This document shows, piece by piece, positions 25,505 through 35,000 of a DNA stretch of 64,000 nucleotides. The position numbers were made by a program, and so were the translations under genes. The DNA is taken from positions 62,001-126,000 of the forward strand of contig NZ_FXUA01000005.1 in the NCBI RefSeq assembly GCF_900182815.1, given 5' to 3'. The stretch is from Algoriphagus winogradskyi. GTDB taxonomy: Bacteria; Bacteroidota; Bacteroidia; Cytophagales; Cyclobacteriaceae. The notes below the pieces were generated by a model. The model worked only from the letters and a program-made list of their open reading frames with translations. It ran no database searches and had not been told where the DNA came from. Position 1 is the stretch's first letter. Every line of letters begins with the position of its first letter.

Positions 25505-26850
25505 ATTGTCCTTCCCATTTTATGATATTCTCTTCTAACTCCTTCTTTGATATCGCCAAGCTTTACTTGGGCACTTTGCTGATCTAATGCCATCAAAAGA
25601 CTATGCTGAATCACCTGAATTATAGATCCTCCTGAAAGCTCATAGGTTCTTGCCAATTCCTGCAAATCAATGCGATCTTCCAGTTCTACATTGGACGGAA
25701 ATCCTTTTTTCCAGAGTTTTTTTCGTTCATCAGGCTGAGGCATAGGAAAAAAAACAGAGGCTTGAAATCTTCTCATAAAGGCTTCATCCAAGTTGTTTTT
25801 AAGATTCGTAGCCAAAATCACCAAGCCATCGTAATCCTCAATCCGCTGAAGTAAATAAGAAACCTCTTGGTTTGCATACCGGTCATGTGCGTCGGAGACA
25901 GAAGTCCTTTTTCCAAAAAGAGCATCAGCCTCATCGAAAAATAAGATCCATCCCTTTCGCTCCGCCCGATCAAAAATCTTCGCAAGATTTTTTTCAGTTT
26001 CTCCGATATACTTTGATACCATTCGCGAGAGATCGATTCGGTAGACATCCAATCCTAGTTTTTGTCCAAGTAGCGTTGTAGTCAGCGTTTTTCCTGTGCC
26101 AGGAGGTCCATAGAAAAGCGCCTTGAAGCCGGGCTTTAGTTTCTTATGCATGCCCCATTCTTGAAGCAATTTATCCTTGTGCTTAAGCCAGATTTCAATC
26201 TCCCGAAGCTCCTCTTCAGTATGTGGATTGAGTACGAGGTCATCCCAGCTCATTTCTGTTTCCAATAATTGCGCAGGAAAATCTGCACTGAAATCAGGCT
26301 TACGAACAGTACCACTGGTTATTTCTTGAAGTGTATCTCGGGAGATAGTCAGGGTTCCATTCAGGTAGGGATCATCAGGATCCGTATCACTGAGCTTTAA
26401 GTGACCTTCTTTGAAAAGTGTGGTTTCTTGACTGAGCAAGCCGAGGTATTTGAATCGCTTTGCGAGGTCGCTTCCAGCTAGGATAAAAAGAACAGTCTCG
26501 CCTGTGGGGATAAAACCGTTGTGGTTTTTGCCTTTTCTACCGCCGAATTCCGTGAAAATCTGCTGGGTCAACTGATTTTTTCCCATAAACATATCCAGCA
26601 TCTGAGGCTTGATATGAGGGACAGCTGCCAAAATCAACAAGAATCTTTCCTCTGCAGATAGATTTAGTCGCTGAATAAGCCTGGCATAAGAGCCAGACTC
26701 CTTTTCAAAAGTTGGAGCGGGAATTTCTAAGACGTCCCGAATACTCGAACCAGAATTGGCATTCATTGCCGAGCGGGCTTTCAGAAGTGTCTGAAGCCAG
26801 TCTAGCTCTGCCTGAACTACCTCCGCATTATTTGGGTTCGATTTTACCAT
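25501..26850 (-). CDS. eCIS AAA+ ATPase (Afp15/Pvc15-like)
   Basis: A 449-aa protein with an N-terminal helical domain of ~215 residues and a C-terminal AAA+ module. Walker A is FYGPPGTGKTLTTTLLG at ~246-262. Walker B is WILFFDEADALFGKR at ~299-313. A sensor-1 Asn lies in VILATNLKNNLDEAF, and an arginine-finger region follows in FMRRFQASVFF. eCIS operons nearly always contain one such ATPase; Pvc15 is needed for cargo loading or assembly, unlike ClpV of T6SS, which recycles sheath and has a double-AAA architecture absent here. It overlaps the tape-measure gene by 7 nt. Confidence 0.92.
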   Translation of the reverse strand: MVKSNPNNAEVVQAELDWLQTLLKARSAMNANSGSSIRDVLEIPAPTFEKESGSYARLIQRLNLSAEERFLLILAAVPHIKPQMLDMFMGKNQLTQQIFTEFGGRKGKNHNGFIPTGETVLFILAGSDLAKRFKYLGLLSQETTLFKEGHLKLSDTDPDDPYLNGTLTISRDTLQEITSGTVRKPDFSADFPAQLLETEMSWDDLVLNPHTEEELREIEIWLKHKDKLLQEWGMHKKLKPGFKALFYGPPGTGKTLTTTLLGQKLGLDVYRIDLSRMVSKYIGETEKNLAKIFDRAERKGWILFFDEADALFGKRTSVSDAHDRYANQEVSYLLQRIEDYDGLVILATNLKNNLDEAFMRRFQASVFFPMPQPDERKKLWKKGFPSNVELEDRIDLQELARTYELSGGSIIQVIQHSLLMALDQQSAQVKLGDIKEGVRREYHKMGRTI

Positions 26851-28421
26851 TCTACAGCTATTAATTCATCCATCCAGGGCAACTTGATCATCCCGATAGT
26901 CCAAGGCAGGCGATCCAACAATAGATCGAAAGGCATTCGTTGGATCTGAAGTTGATAACCCTTACTAACTCTTCTAAGTGATCCTTCCCGTTGGAAAAAT
27001 CCCTCAGAAACCATTTTTCCGGAGCGGCTTTTTAAAGCTGTCCATTGCTCCGCCATGCTATTAAGAAGAGATGTGATTTCTTCTTTTTCAGACAAAGTGA
27101 TTTTTGGAAGTAAGCCGAGCGCTGCTGCAGGCGGAATTCCACAAAGAAGCTTGTTAAGAATCAAATCTGTCTCGTCATATTCTTGATCTGTTCCGAGCGT
27201 TTCCTGCAGAATCACTACTGCCCTCAATTGAGCTTGATCAGAAATAAATCTACCTGATTTCACCAAGCCTAAATTTTCAAAAAATCGAGGAAGAAAAGCT
27301 GCTGTCAAGACCAGACCGGCGTTGTTGATAACTATCAATTCGTCTAGGTCTGCTGCATTTGATTGCGCCAGATTATTCTCAAGAAATTCTAGCTTTTCAA
27401 GCTCAGTGTTGGCTGTGGATAACTCCTTCTTAGGTAATGATTCACTACTTAAGTTTTCCACAACGGTTTTCCAAAATGGACTAACCGAGGGTAGAAATTT
27501 TTCGACTTTTGAAAGATCAATATTCTTATTCCTAACCAAATTGAGAGATTCAGAGGCTGTTTTTCCGTCCTCTGAGGTAGATTTATTGCTACTGAATTGG
27601 ACAATAAACCTGCTCATGAAATTCAGAAATTGCGCTGTTTCTATAGCTTTCTTTTTTTCCTGCGTTTTCAATGATGCAAATCCAGATTGGATAAATGAAG
27701 TGAGCCCAGTCTTTCTTCCAAAGAGAGAAAACAAGACAACGGCACTTAACCAAAATCGAATTTCAGCTTTCCTTAGGATTGATTCAGTAAGCAATAGTTC
27801 GAGGAAGTTTAAAATGAGTTTGAACTCCAGTTTGGTAGGTCCTGAGCCACTTTGAATTAGACTTTCCAGGTCATTGTCAGTAAGAAGAACAGACAGTCTT
27901 TTTGCCGTAGCCAAGGAAATAGGATTTTCCTTCAACCAGGATTTGAGTAAGGAATGATTTTCATTCAGTACTTGATTGAAAAGCGATTGAATGGATTTTT
28001 TTTCTTTGGATGAAGTCCACCAAGGAAGTCTCCCGTGAATAAGGTAAAAAGTGATTTTTTCCCAGTCCGAATGACTTTTAGATAATCCAGGTTTTTCTTT
28101 CTTGAAATTAGAAGTGGAGGTAGGATCAGCTAAAATTCCTTTTTCTAAGTAGATTTTCCTGAGCTGATCTTCTAGCACATCTCTCAGCCTATCCCGCATC
28201 ATTTTTTCGGGCAGATCAGCAGGGAATCTTCCTAAGTCAAGTTCTAATTTTTCTATCCTGAGCGACCAACTCTTGGGGCTATATTCATCAAATACCTGCT
28301 CCATCAATGGAATTAAGACATTTTTATAGCGTTCCTGAAGCAAGTTTTGCCCAGATAAAGCAATTTCCTTATTCTGAAAGTTTGCTTCTATAAGTTGCCG
28401 ATGGATCAAATGTGAAGCCAT
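26844..28421 (-). CDS. eCIS tape-measure protein (Afp14-like)
   Basis: A 525-aa protein that starts with the family signature HLIHRQLIEANFQ, then LQERYKNVLIPLMEQVFDEY and SWSLRIEKLELDLGRF (~residues 1-70). Bacteroidota contractile-injection-system tape-measure proteins share this N-terminus. The rest is almost entirely helical, and the protein ends in a conserved region, DRLPWTIGMIKLPWMDELI (residues ~500-520). The tape measure fixes tube length during polymerisation. At 525 aa it is short compared with phage and Afp tape measures, which predicts a short particle. It overlaps both neighbours by a few bases. Confidence 0.87.
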   Translation of the reverse strand: MASHLIHRQLIEANFQNKEIALSGQNLLQERYKNVLIPLMEQVFDEYSPKSWSLRIEKLELDLGRFPADLPEKMMRDRLRDVLEDQLRKIYLEKGILADPTSTSNFKKEKPGLSKSHSDWEKITFYLIHGRLPWWTSSKEKKSIQSLFNQVLNENHSLLKSWLKENPISLATAKRLSVLLTDNDLESLIQSGSGPTKLEFKLILNFLELLLTESILRKAEIRFWLSAVVLFSLFGRKTGLTSFIQSGFASLKTQEKKKAIETAQFLNFMSRFIVQFSSNKSTSEDGKTASESLNLVRNKNIDLSKVEKFLPSVSPFWKTVVENLSSESLPKKELSTANTELEKLEFLENNLAQSNAADLDELIVINNAGLVLTAAFLPRFFENLGLVKSGRFISDQAQLRAVVILQETLGTDQEYDETDLILNKLLCGIPPAAALGLLPKITLSEKEEITSLLNSMAEQWTALKSRSGKMVSEGFFQREGSLRRVSKGYQLQIQRMPFDLLLDRLPWTIGMIKLPWMDELIAVEW

Positions 28422-31400
28422 TATTTACCCAGGATTTTGCCAATTAACACACTCTTATTGTCAGCAGAGCTGGTGGATATTGATTTTTCCTTGAGAATAT
28501 TAATCAATGTGTCTTTCTTCAGAAGAGAGAGGTCCTTTTCAGTCAAGGCGGAGTCAGTGATTGCAGCTCTGTAAGTTTCATCTAGGACGGTTTTATCAGA
28601 AGTTTCCAAATAGGACACTTTATTTGAGTCCAAGATTACCTTGATTTCATCGGCAGTTAATAGCTCGGAGGACACTCTACCCACAATCACCCGTCGAGCA
28701 CCGCAATTACTATTTTGGTATTCCTCAATTCTTGTCGCATACAGTTTTGGACTTATACTAGCTGAGTCTATGCCTACACTTTCCAAAATCATTTTTTGAA
28801 TTTCCGAAGAACTTGCAGTCGTTTCGCGAAGTTCTGTGGAGGTGAAGCCAGCAGCTGATCTTAGGCTTTCCAGCAGATTAGTGATCACTTCAGGAAGGTT
28901 TCCTGATGGACGAGTCAATTGTCTGTCTTTTGCTACGGCTCGAATGAAATCTTCTTGCCATGTGGAGATAATTGCGATGGAATAACATTCTCTGGCTGGT
29001 TTAGGACTTGGAACCAACGTTACGTTCGCTTCACTTTGGCTGCAGATTTCCACCTCTTGGTTTTCAAATCCTTCAAATTCAAATAGTAATGTTTGGCCAG
29101 GCGATTGGAATTGGACTTCGTATATTCCCTCACCATTAGTAAATGTGTTTAGATCTTCCCCAACCACCGTCACCCGTACTTTGGAAAGAACATTTCCATC
29201 CACTCCTGTCACAGTCCCTTTCACTCCTAGCGAAGTACATTCTGGAGTTACTATTGCTCCACAATTTTTCCCCTGATGATCCAAGATTGCTTGTTCTTGT
29301 TGTTGATAAGTCATCTGATCAGTTAGGAGGCCTAGGCAACTCAGTAGCTGCCTCCTTGATTGCTCATCTTCCAATACGTTGAACCTAATTTCGTCAATTG
29401 AGAAGCCTTTTGTATCTGTGAGACTTTTCAGAAGCAAGTCAACAGCACGAGAATCCGACTCGTTTGCTGCTTCAATTTTTCTTTCCTCCAGTGTCTGTCT
29501 TACTCGTTCAATTCCCCAGCAATTAAGCACTTCAATAGAATAACAACCTAGTGCGCCTTTGACTAAAATGCTGACTTTTCCCTGATCGGATTGATTTGTA
29601 TTGGTATCCCGTAGGACATATTGGAAACTATCGACCCCGGTAAATCCTGGAGCCGAAGTGTATCTGAAACTATTTGAATTTGGGTCTTTTTCTACTTTTC
29701 CATTCTGAGCGGAGGATGATCCAGACGCTAAAACAACATAGCTTCTGCCCGAAACTAAGGCGTCGTTTAAGGTGATCTCCAGCTTGATTGGTTGTTCTGT
29801 ATAGGCTACTGCATAATCTGGCCTGGCGAATGGAGGTAAAGAGAACCCTTGCTCTCCGCAGGCATCCAAGCATGGTGAGCACTCACAACAGTAATAAGGC
29901 AAGCTGAAATCTCCGATAATGCGCTCTTGCTTTGCATCATGGAGCAAAAAGAAAGTGCCTGCTTTCAATACACCAGCCTCATGGGTAAGCCCATTGTGTT
30001 TTTTGAGGTAGGTAGAAAATTGATTTGCTTTGACAAGCTGCTGAATCCGATTTTCATAGCTGGTATATATTCGCTGCAGCTTGGTGAAGAAAAACAAATC
30101 TAAAACCCTATAAAGAACTGGCGAAAGCCTCATCAATATGCCATTATAGAAATCCAATTCTTTGGTGTTTTCTGGATTTGCTTTTACCTGATTCAAAAGG
30201 CCTGATTCCAACAAAGCGAAATCAATTAAGTATTGAAGTAGTTTTTTATAGGTGTTTTGAAAGGTTGTCCAAACCAAATCTTTGAGACATTCTGGCAAAG
30301 CATTAACCATCCCAACAAGTAAATCCAAAACCTCCGAAGCTTTTATATAGAACTTGTTGGAGGTGAAATCCTCCTCTTCAGAGTCCTTGGCATATTCCGT
30401 CACGTAGTCAAAAATCTGTTTCAATTCCATGATCATCCCAAGCATAAAATACCGCTGGAAAGCATACTCTTCCTGAAGGTCTTTCCATCCACAATCTTCT
30501 ATTAATTCTGCTTTACCAACTTCTCCTAAATGAAGGGTTTCCACATGTATTGGGAGATTGAATTGTAAAATGAGCTGATTCAAATAATTGAGTGTGCTAT
30601 CTAATGGTTTTCCTAGGTGCCCTTCAATCCGCAGAAAAGGATAAGATTCTATGTCAAAGAATAGGGGAGTTTCAATAGGGTTTTTGGCCTCGATAGCCTC
30701 ATCATCTGGCTGGTTATCATAAGATTGAACAGGTATTCGTGCTGGATTCACCAACTGAATATTCCCTGGATCTACCCAGCTGTTTTCCAGAGAAAACCAG
30801 GTTGATATAGCTCCTTTGGACTTGATGTCGTAATAATATGGAAGCGCACGATTTCCCAACAGCCCCAATTTTTCTTTGGAAGGAGTGATCTTGATTGGGA
30901 ATTTTTCAGTGTCAGCTTTTTTAAATATATCTGTTTCAAGCTTTTCAAGCATTAAAATCACCCTTCTATGTCGCTGAATACAGGTTTCTGCAAGCAATTT
31001 CTGCTGATTGAATATGGGCGGCTGTACGAACCCATGACGATATTTTAGGAATTGGGCATGTGTTTCTGAGCTGGTTTTTGCCCGACCGAGCATGAGATGC
31101 AGCGGGAAAAGTGAGCTATCAGTCACACAATTGTACCAAAGCTCAACTGCGGAATCACGGAATTCTCTGTATGCTTTCAGAAGTTCCTTGGCGAAATCCC
31201 AGAGGTATTGAATGCCCTGAATTTCTGCTGGATTACCTTCTATTAAAGAAGAAATGGTAGAGATCTTGTTTTGTAAAGTAGCATTATCCAGCGGGTTGGA
31301 AAAGTTATAACCCTTACTTAGGATAGGTTCAAAAATGGTATATGAAAGTGAAATCGCTTCGAAAAATTCCTTGCTTAATGCTTGGGATATAGAGTTTTGA

Positions 31401-32065
31401 TAGTGTTTTACAAAGGCTTCATATTCATTTGATTCAGGATTTTCCGGGTAAAAGAGCGGGGTATGGGGAAAAAATTCTGGAAGGTCTAGGGCATTTGAAA
31501 ATGGTGCACGAACGTTGGAAGATTTAGTCAAAATTTTATCCAAATCCGCTCCGCTTACAACAAGCCTTCTCAGCGTAAGTAATCGATCCTGACCACGATC
31601 ATCGCAAGCATTCCCGAGGCAGGATTTCAGGTCTTTGTCAAAGATTTCCAGAAAAACGAGAACATATTTGTCATTTAGAAAATTGGCGGGATTAGTCAGT
31701 TTTTTTACGCCGGAGTTGTCAGTAGGGACTTCTGTCAGTAATTCGAAAAGTGAAACCTCATGATCCACGTCCTTGAAAGGCTTGTAAACTACGCCCTCTG
31801 GTAAAGAATAAGGGCGATAATGTGTGGCATTGAAAGTGCCTCCTTGGATCAAAAAGCCTTCGGATGTAATTCCTAACCCCTTTGTAATCTGCAGACCTTG
31901 CGGATAGGGCTGAACCTGCATTCCGCAGACTACACCAATTCCGATGAGCTTTGATCGGGTGAGCCTGCCTTGCTGATCCAGGTAGGCGGAGAGCTGGTTG
32001 AGCTGAGTACTGGTCAGTACCTGGCTACCTTCAAAAATCGGATAAGTTGAAATGATCTGGCTCAT
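28421..32065 (-). CDS. Large modular eCIS protein of unknown function
   Basis: A 1214-aa protein between the tape measure and a giant baseplate protein. The N-terminus (STYPIFEGSQVLTSTQLNQL; GIGVVCGMQV) resembles baseplate-anchored proteins seen in Bacteroidota eCIS clusters. Residues ~100-720 are helical. A cysteine cluster CCECSPCLDACG at ~721-732 is followed by an Ig/cadherin-like module (~735-845; SAPGFTGVDSFQYVLRD). Then come two copies of a ~100-aa domain starting CYSI and ending NCGA (~838-936 and ~1027-1121) with a carboxypeptidase-regulatory-like beta sandwich between them (VKGTVTGVDGNVLSKVRVTV). A SAP-like helical tail (KKDTLINILKEKSIS) ends it. It may replace the tail-fibre gene (Afp13), which is missing, but this is inference. 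Confidence 0.75.
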   Translation of the reverse strand: MSQIISTYPIFEGSQVLTSTQLNQLSAYLDQQGRLTRSKLIGIGVVCGMQVQPYPQGLQITKGLGITSEGFLIQGGTFNATHYRPYSLPEGVVYKPFKDVDHEVSLFELLTEVPTDNSGVKKLTNPANFLNDKYVLVFLEIFDKDLKSCLGNACDDRGQDRLLTLRRLVVSGADLDKILTKSSNVRAPFSNALDLPEFFPHTPLFYPENPESNEYEAFVKHYQNSISQALSKEFFEAISLSYTIFEPILSKGYNFSNPLDNATLQNKISTISSLIEGNPAEIQGIQYLWDFAKELLKAYREFRDSAVELWYNCVTDSSLFPLHLMLGRAKTSSETHAQFLKYRHGFVQPPIFNQQKLLAETCIQRHRRVILMLEKLETDIFKKADTEKFPIKITPSKEKLGLLGNRALPYYYDIKSKGAISTWFSLENSWVDPGNIQLVNPARIPVQSYDNQPDDEAIEAKNPIETPLFFDIESYPFLRIEGHLGKPLDSTLNYLNQLILQFNLPIHVETLHLGEVGKAELIEDCGWKDLQEEYAFQRYFMLGMIMELKQIFDYVTEYAKDSEEEDFTSNKFYIKASEVLDLLVGMVNALPECLKDLVWTTFQNTYKKLLQYLIDFALLESGLLNQVKANPENTKELDFYNGILMRLSPVLYRVLDLFFFTKLQRIYTSYENRIQQLVKANQFSTYLKKHNGLTHEAGVLKAGTFFLLHDAKQERIIGDFSLPYYCCECSPCLDACGEQGFSLPPFARPDYAVAYTEQPIKLEITLNDALVSGRSYVVLASGSSSAQNGKVEKDPNSNSFRYTSAPGFTGVDSFQYVLRDTNTNQSDQGKVSILVKGALGCYSIEVLNCWGIERVRQTLEERKIEAANESDSRAVDLLLKSLTDTKGFSIDEIRFNVLEDEQSRRQLLSCLGLLTDQMTYQQQEQAILDHQGKNCGAIVTPECTSLGVKGTVTGVDGNVLSKVRVTVVGEDLNTFTNGEGIYEVQFQSPGQTLLFEFEGFENQEVEICSQSEANVTLVPSPKPARECYSIAIISTWQEDFIRAVAKDRQLTRPSGNLPEVITNLLESLRSAAGFTSTELRETTASSSEIQKMILESVGIDSASISPKLYATRIEEYQNSNCGARRVIVGRVSSELLTADEIKVILDSNKVSYLETSDKTVLDETYRAAITDSALTEKDLSLLKKDTLINILKEKSISTSSADNKSVLIGKILGK

Positions 32066-32076
32066 AATCGTTGTGG

Positions 32077-35000
32077 TTAAAATTCTCCCAGTGATGAGGA
32101 GTTGAGAATGATGGAGTTTTCCAAATTGTCATCCTCGTCACAGTCGTGAAGAGTGCCTACAGGATAGACGTTTCGGATTTGCGCCAAGGCATCAATTAGC
32201 CCTGCGAGTGTCTCAGCAAGCTTTTTGGGCTCCTGAGTAGATTTTAGCGTTTCGAGTAGCCAAAGTTTCCAGGCCAATTCCAACGCTTTCATATGGCTAG
32301 GACTAATCCAACAAATGGTCAAAAACACATGCGCTGGAGTCTCCCTTTTTATCTTTTTCTCCAGAAATCTCCTGAAGTCTGTAGTTGTAAAGCGACCTGC
32401 CCAATAAGGTAAAATCACATGCGCCATGCAGGTATAAGGATCATCGAGTGTGCAGACACATTCATCTTCTGAGTGCGGATCTAGGAGTTTATCTTCCAGG
32501 ATTTCATTGACAAATCCGCCAAGTCCATCAGGCAGCTTATATTTACCTTTTACTTTTGGTCTGAGTAAAATATGCTCGATCAGATGTGTCCCTTCATGTG
32601 AGAAAAATTCCCGAACGAAAAATTGCTGTACTTTTTGAATTGCTTTCGTTTCCGCTCCGCCTAGTATTCTAAAAGAGTCTCCAATCACAGTTTTTACCTC
32701 AAACTGTCTGCTGAGAATCACGAAACCTCCGGGCTGCTCTTCGGCATTTTCAGGATTTTCCACCAAGTCAGGCCTTGGCTTTTTCTTAGTTACCAATATG
32801 GTATCCCCATCTTCTTCCCGGATTTGATGGATGGTGTAGTAAATCAGATGCTCGGTTTCACCCTGCATAAATTGAACTTCAAAATCCTCGAAATCTTCAA
32901 AGAGTGCTGCTTGTAGCCCTGCTATTTTAATTTCATGTGCTTCTACATCTAACCCAATAATCTCAAAAGCACGCTCGAAATGAATCTGATCAGACTTTTG
33001 CGGCGTTGGATCGGCTTTGAGCTGAATAAATGGACCAATGGCTGTTGATTCAGTGATGTCCAATTCTATTGGTTCGAATCCAGCCTGAACTAGCCAAGCA
33101 TCTCCCCAATCCTCATTCAAAATGGATGTGGCTAAAGGAGCATTGAAGTTAGATTCCACACTTTTAGCAAGCATACCCCCACGGATTGGATCAGTAACTG
33201 AGAATTTATAAGGTGAAGAATAGGGAGCAGGATCAGTTACATAGGCTGCTTCCATCACTCCAGCAGTACAAATCTGCCAAATCAACTCTTCCAGTCTTTC
33301 TTCAGCCAATTCTTGAAGCTCGGGGTCAGATGTCGCATCAGGAACTTCTACTTCCAAAGTTCCTTGAATCAATTTTGTCCCAGCCCCGAAAGGAGCGTCA
33401 AAAAGTTCGAATTCTAACGTGTATTTAGGAGGAGACGAACCCAAGCTTACCGTAATCTCAGCCTGCCAAAATGCGTCCAATGCAAGACTCAAATTTTTAC
33501 GGTTTGCGAGGGGATTATTTAAGAATTCTTCTCGAAAAATCTCCCATACTTCTGTAAGAGCAAGATCTGCATCACCTCCTTCGGTATCGTCTCCAAAATC
33601 AACTTTTAAGCTTGATCCTACAGTTTTTCCATCCCAATGCAATTCAAATGAGAAGCCTGAATCTTCTGTGCTAATCTGGTAATTTTCTTTGTTTGCTCCG
33701 ATCAAAAGTGTTATTTCCAATGCCAAAGCAGCTTCTTCTTTACTAGGGAAAACTGCTTCTAATTCGAATAGAACTACATCTGAAGAATCCTTCACCTGAA
33801 CTTTCCAGTTGTCAGAAGCTTCCACGAATTCAAATGCAGGAGAGAATCGGAGCCAGGAAGCAGATTTTTCTCTAATTCCCATCAATCCTTGGATCCGATT
33901 TTCCAGTCCAGACAAGTTTTCCCGATGCCAAAAATGATCTCCGATTTTGTAGTCAAATCCTTTTCCTCGGTAAGAGGAGATTTTCGGATAGTTATTGAGA
34001 AAAGCCATTTTGTCCTCAATCAATCTAGCTTGGCCTTGGGCAGGATTCAGTCTTAAAGCGAGCAAGCCGTAATCTGTAAATTGCTCGGCAAAACGTGCTA
34101 ACAGATGATCTAGGAAGCGGTTCCTTCTGATTTGAAAGTCTTCGACTGACTCTGTAATTTCTTTGACAGTAGGCTCAAGAGCCACTAAATCCTTCCAAAG
34201 TTCTGCTCCATCAGGAGTTAGCTTTTCTAAGCTCTGGGAAAAATAAGTCGCATCAATGATTGGGTTTCCAAATTCATCAGTGCTATTATCTATGGAAAAT
34301 AGGTGTCTAGTATTGGCAAGTTGACTCAAGTAATTCACCAGCATCTGCTCAAAAACCATCAAATAGGCCTTCAATTGCTGCACCTGAGGCAGATTCGGCC
34401 TCCCTTGGGATTTTGGAAGCATACCGGCTTCTGTGATACCGTAAACCAACGGAAAGTCATTTTGGATGGAATCGTAATTTCCCGGATCTCTGAAATTTCC
34501 CGTTGGCAAATCGAAATCCATTTTAGGATAATAGATCTTTTGCTTGCGTTCCCCAGCTTTATATTCTTGCAGCAAATCCTCGACCTTCTCCCGATTTGCC
34601 CGGAAAGGCAATTCTTCCTTGTAGTAAGTGATTTTAGACAGCTCGGTATTTAGTCTTGGGACGTAATACTCATCCACTGCTAATTCAAGACACCATCTTA
34701 CACTTTTAGATGGAATAGATCCGCTGGCATTATCCTGTGGTTTGTTCGCTATTTGGATACTTTTAACTGCCTTCACACCTGGAATGTCCATAATTATATG
34801 GATCAGATCCGTTACATGAATGCTGGATCTTCGGTCGGCTTTAGCTAGTTCTCCTTCATCTATAAAGCCATGTTTTAGGAGTGGTCCTTCGAAAAGTTTT
34901 TCTGTTGGGATGCATTGAGATTCCTCCCAATTTCCTAGAAATACTTGATCGTCATCCATCAAAACCGGTGAGGGGAAATTTGGACTAAGTAGGATTTCGC

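Noticed and set aside
27322-27855. 177-codon frame on the plus strand
   Set aside because: Lies wholly antisense to the tape-measure gene, low complexity, no start context.
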